Assembly: GCA_030620895.1 (NCBI GenBank)
Contig: JAUXIU010000082.1
Span: 1-5,494 of the forward strand
DNA from: Deltaproteobacteria bacterium
Lineage (GTDB): Bacteria > Desulfobacterota > GWC2-55-46 > S146-70 > JAUXIU01
Direction: 5' to 3'
DNA length: 5,494 nucleotides
The notes beneath the pieces are model-generated. The model did not search any database, had not been told where the DNA came from, and saw only the letters and a program-made list of their open reading frames with translations. The position numbers were made by a program, and so were the translations under genes. Below are positions 5,297 through 5,494 of the stretch, piece after piece. The first letter of the stretch is position 1, and every line of letters starts with the position of its first letter.

Positions 5297-5494
<198 letters not shown>

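Overview
The window comes from a Gram-negative bacterium. It encodes an outer-membrane beta-barrel protein with a signal peptide, and it carries sigma-54-type promoters, a CIRCE/HrcA-type groESL operon and a bacterial GT5 glycogen synthase. The gene set and the look of the proteins would suit a Nitrospirota or former deltaproteobacterial lineage. That is an impression from the sequence, not a phylogenetic result.

Layout. Minus strand, read right to left: glgA (glycogen synthase, 4719-3262); an intergenic inverted repeat (3166-3236); an ANTAR-domain response regulator (3121-2471); a class I glutamine amidotransferase-like protein (2544-1828, TTG start, overlapping the regulator); a 493-bp intergenic region with two GC-rich hairpins and a sigma-54-type promoter; an outer-membrane beta-barrel protein (1334-288); and the first 46 codons of a PII signal protein gene, glnB/glnK (140-1, cut by the window edge). 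Plus strand: groES (5009-5296) and the first 57 codons of groEL (5324-5494), behind a CIRCE operator and two candidate promoters. No tRNA, rRNA, CRISPR array or transposase gene is visible.

How the genes may work together. The left half reads as a nitrogen-response neighbourhood. PII senses 2-oxoglutarate and ATP/ADP, and the barrel protein shares its strand and probably its transcript. The amidotransferase hydrolyses glutamine, or a relative of it, by family. The ANTAR regulator belongs to a class that acts by RNA antitermination, often on nitrogen genes. Two near-consensus -24/-12 (sigma-54) elements support this: one lies in front of the barrel-glnB unit and one directly in front of the response regulator. 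No ANTAR two-hairpin RNA target was found in the window. The right half is ordinary housekeeping: glycogen synthesis and the GroESL chaperonin under heat-shock control.

Most interesting points: the paired sigma-54 elements, one implying an almost leaderless message; a G6 tract at the regulator-amidotransferase junction where a one-base change would replace a 74-bp overlap with a neat stop-start junction; a receiver domain with two altered conserved positions; and several dispersed-repeat candidates in the intergenic DNA.
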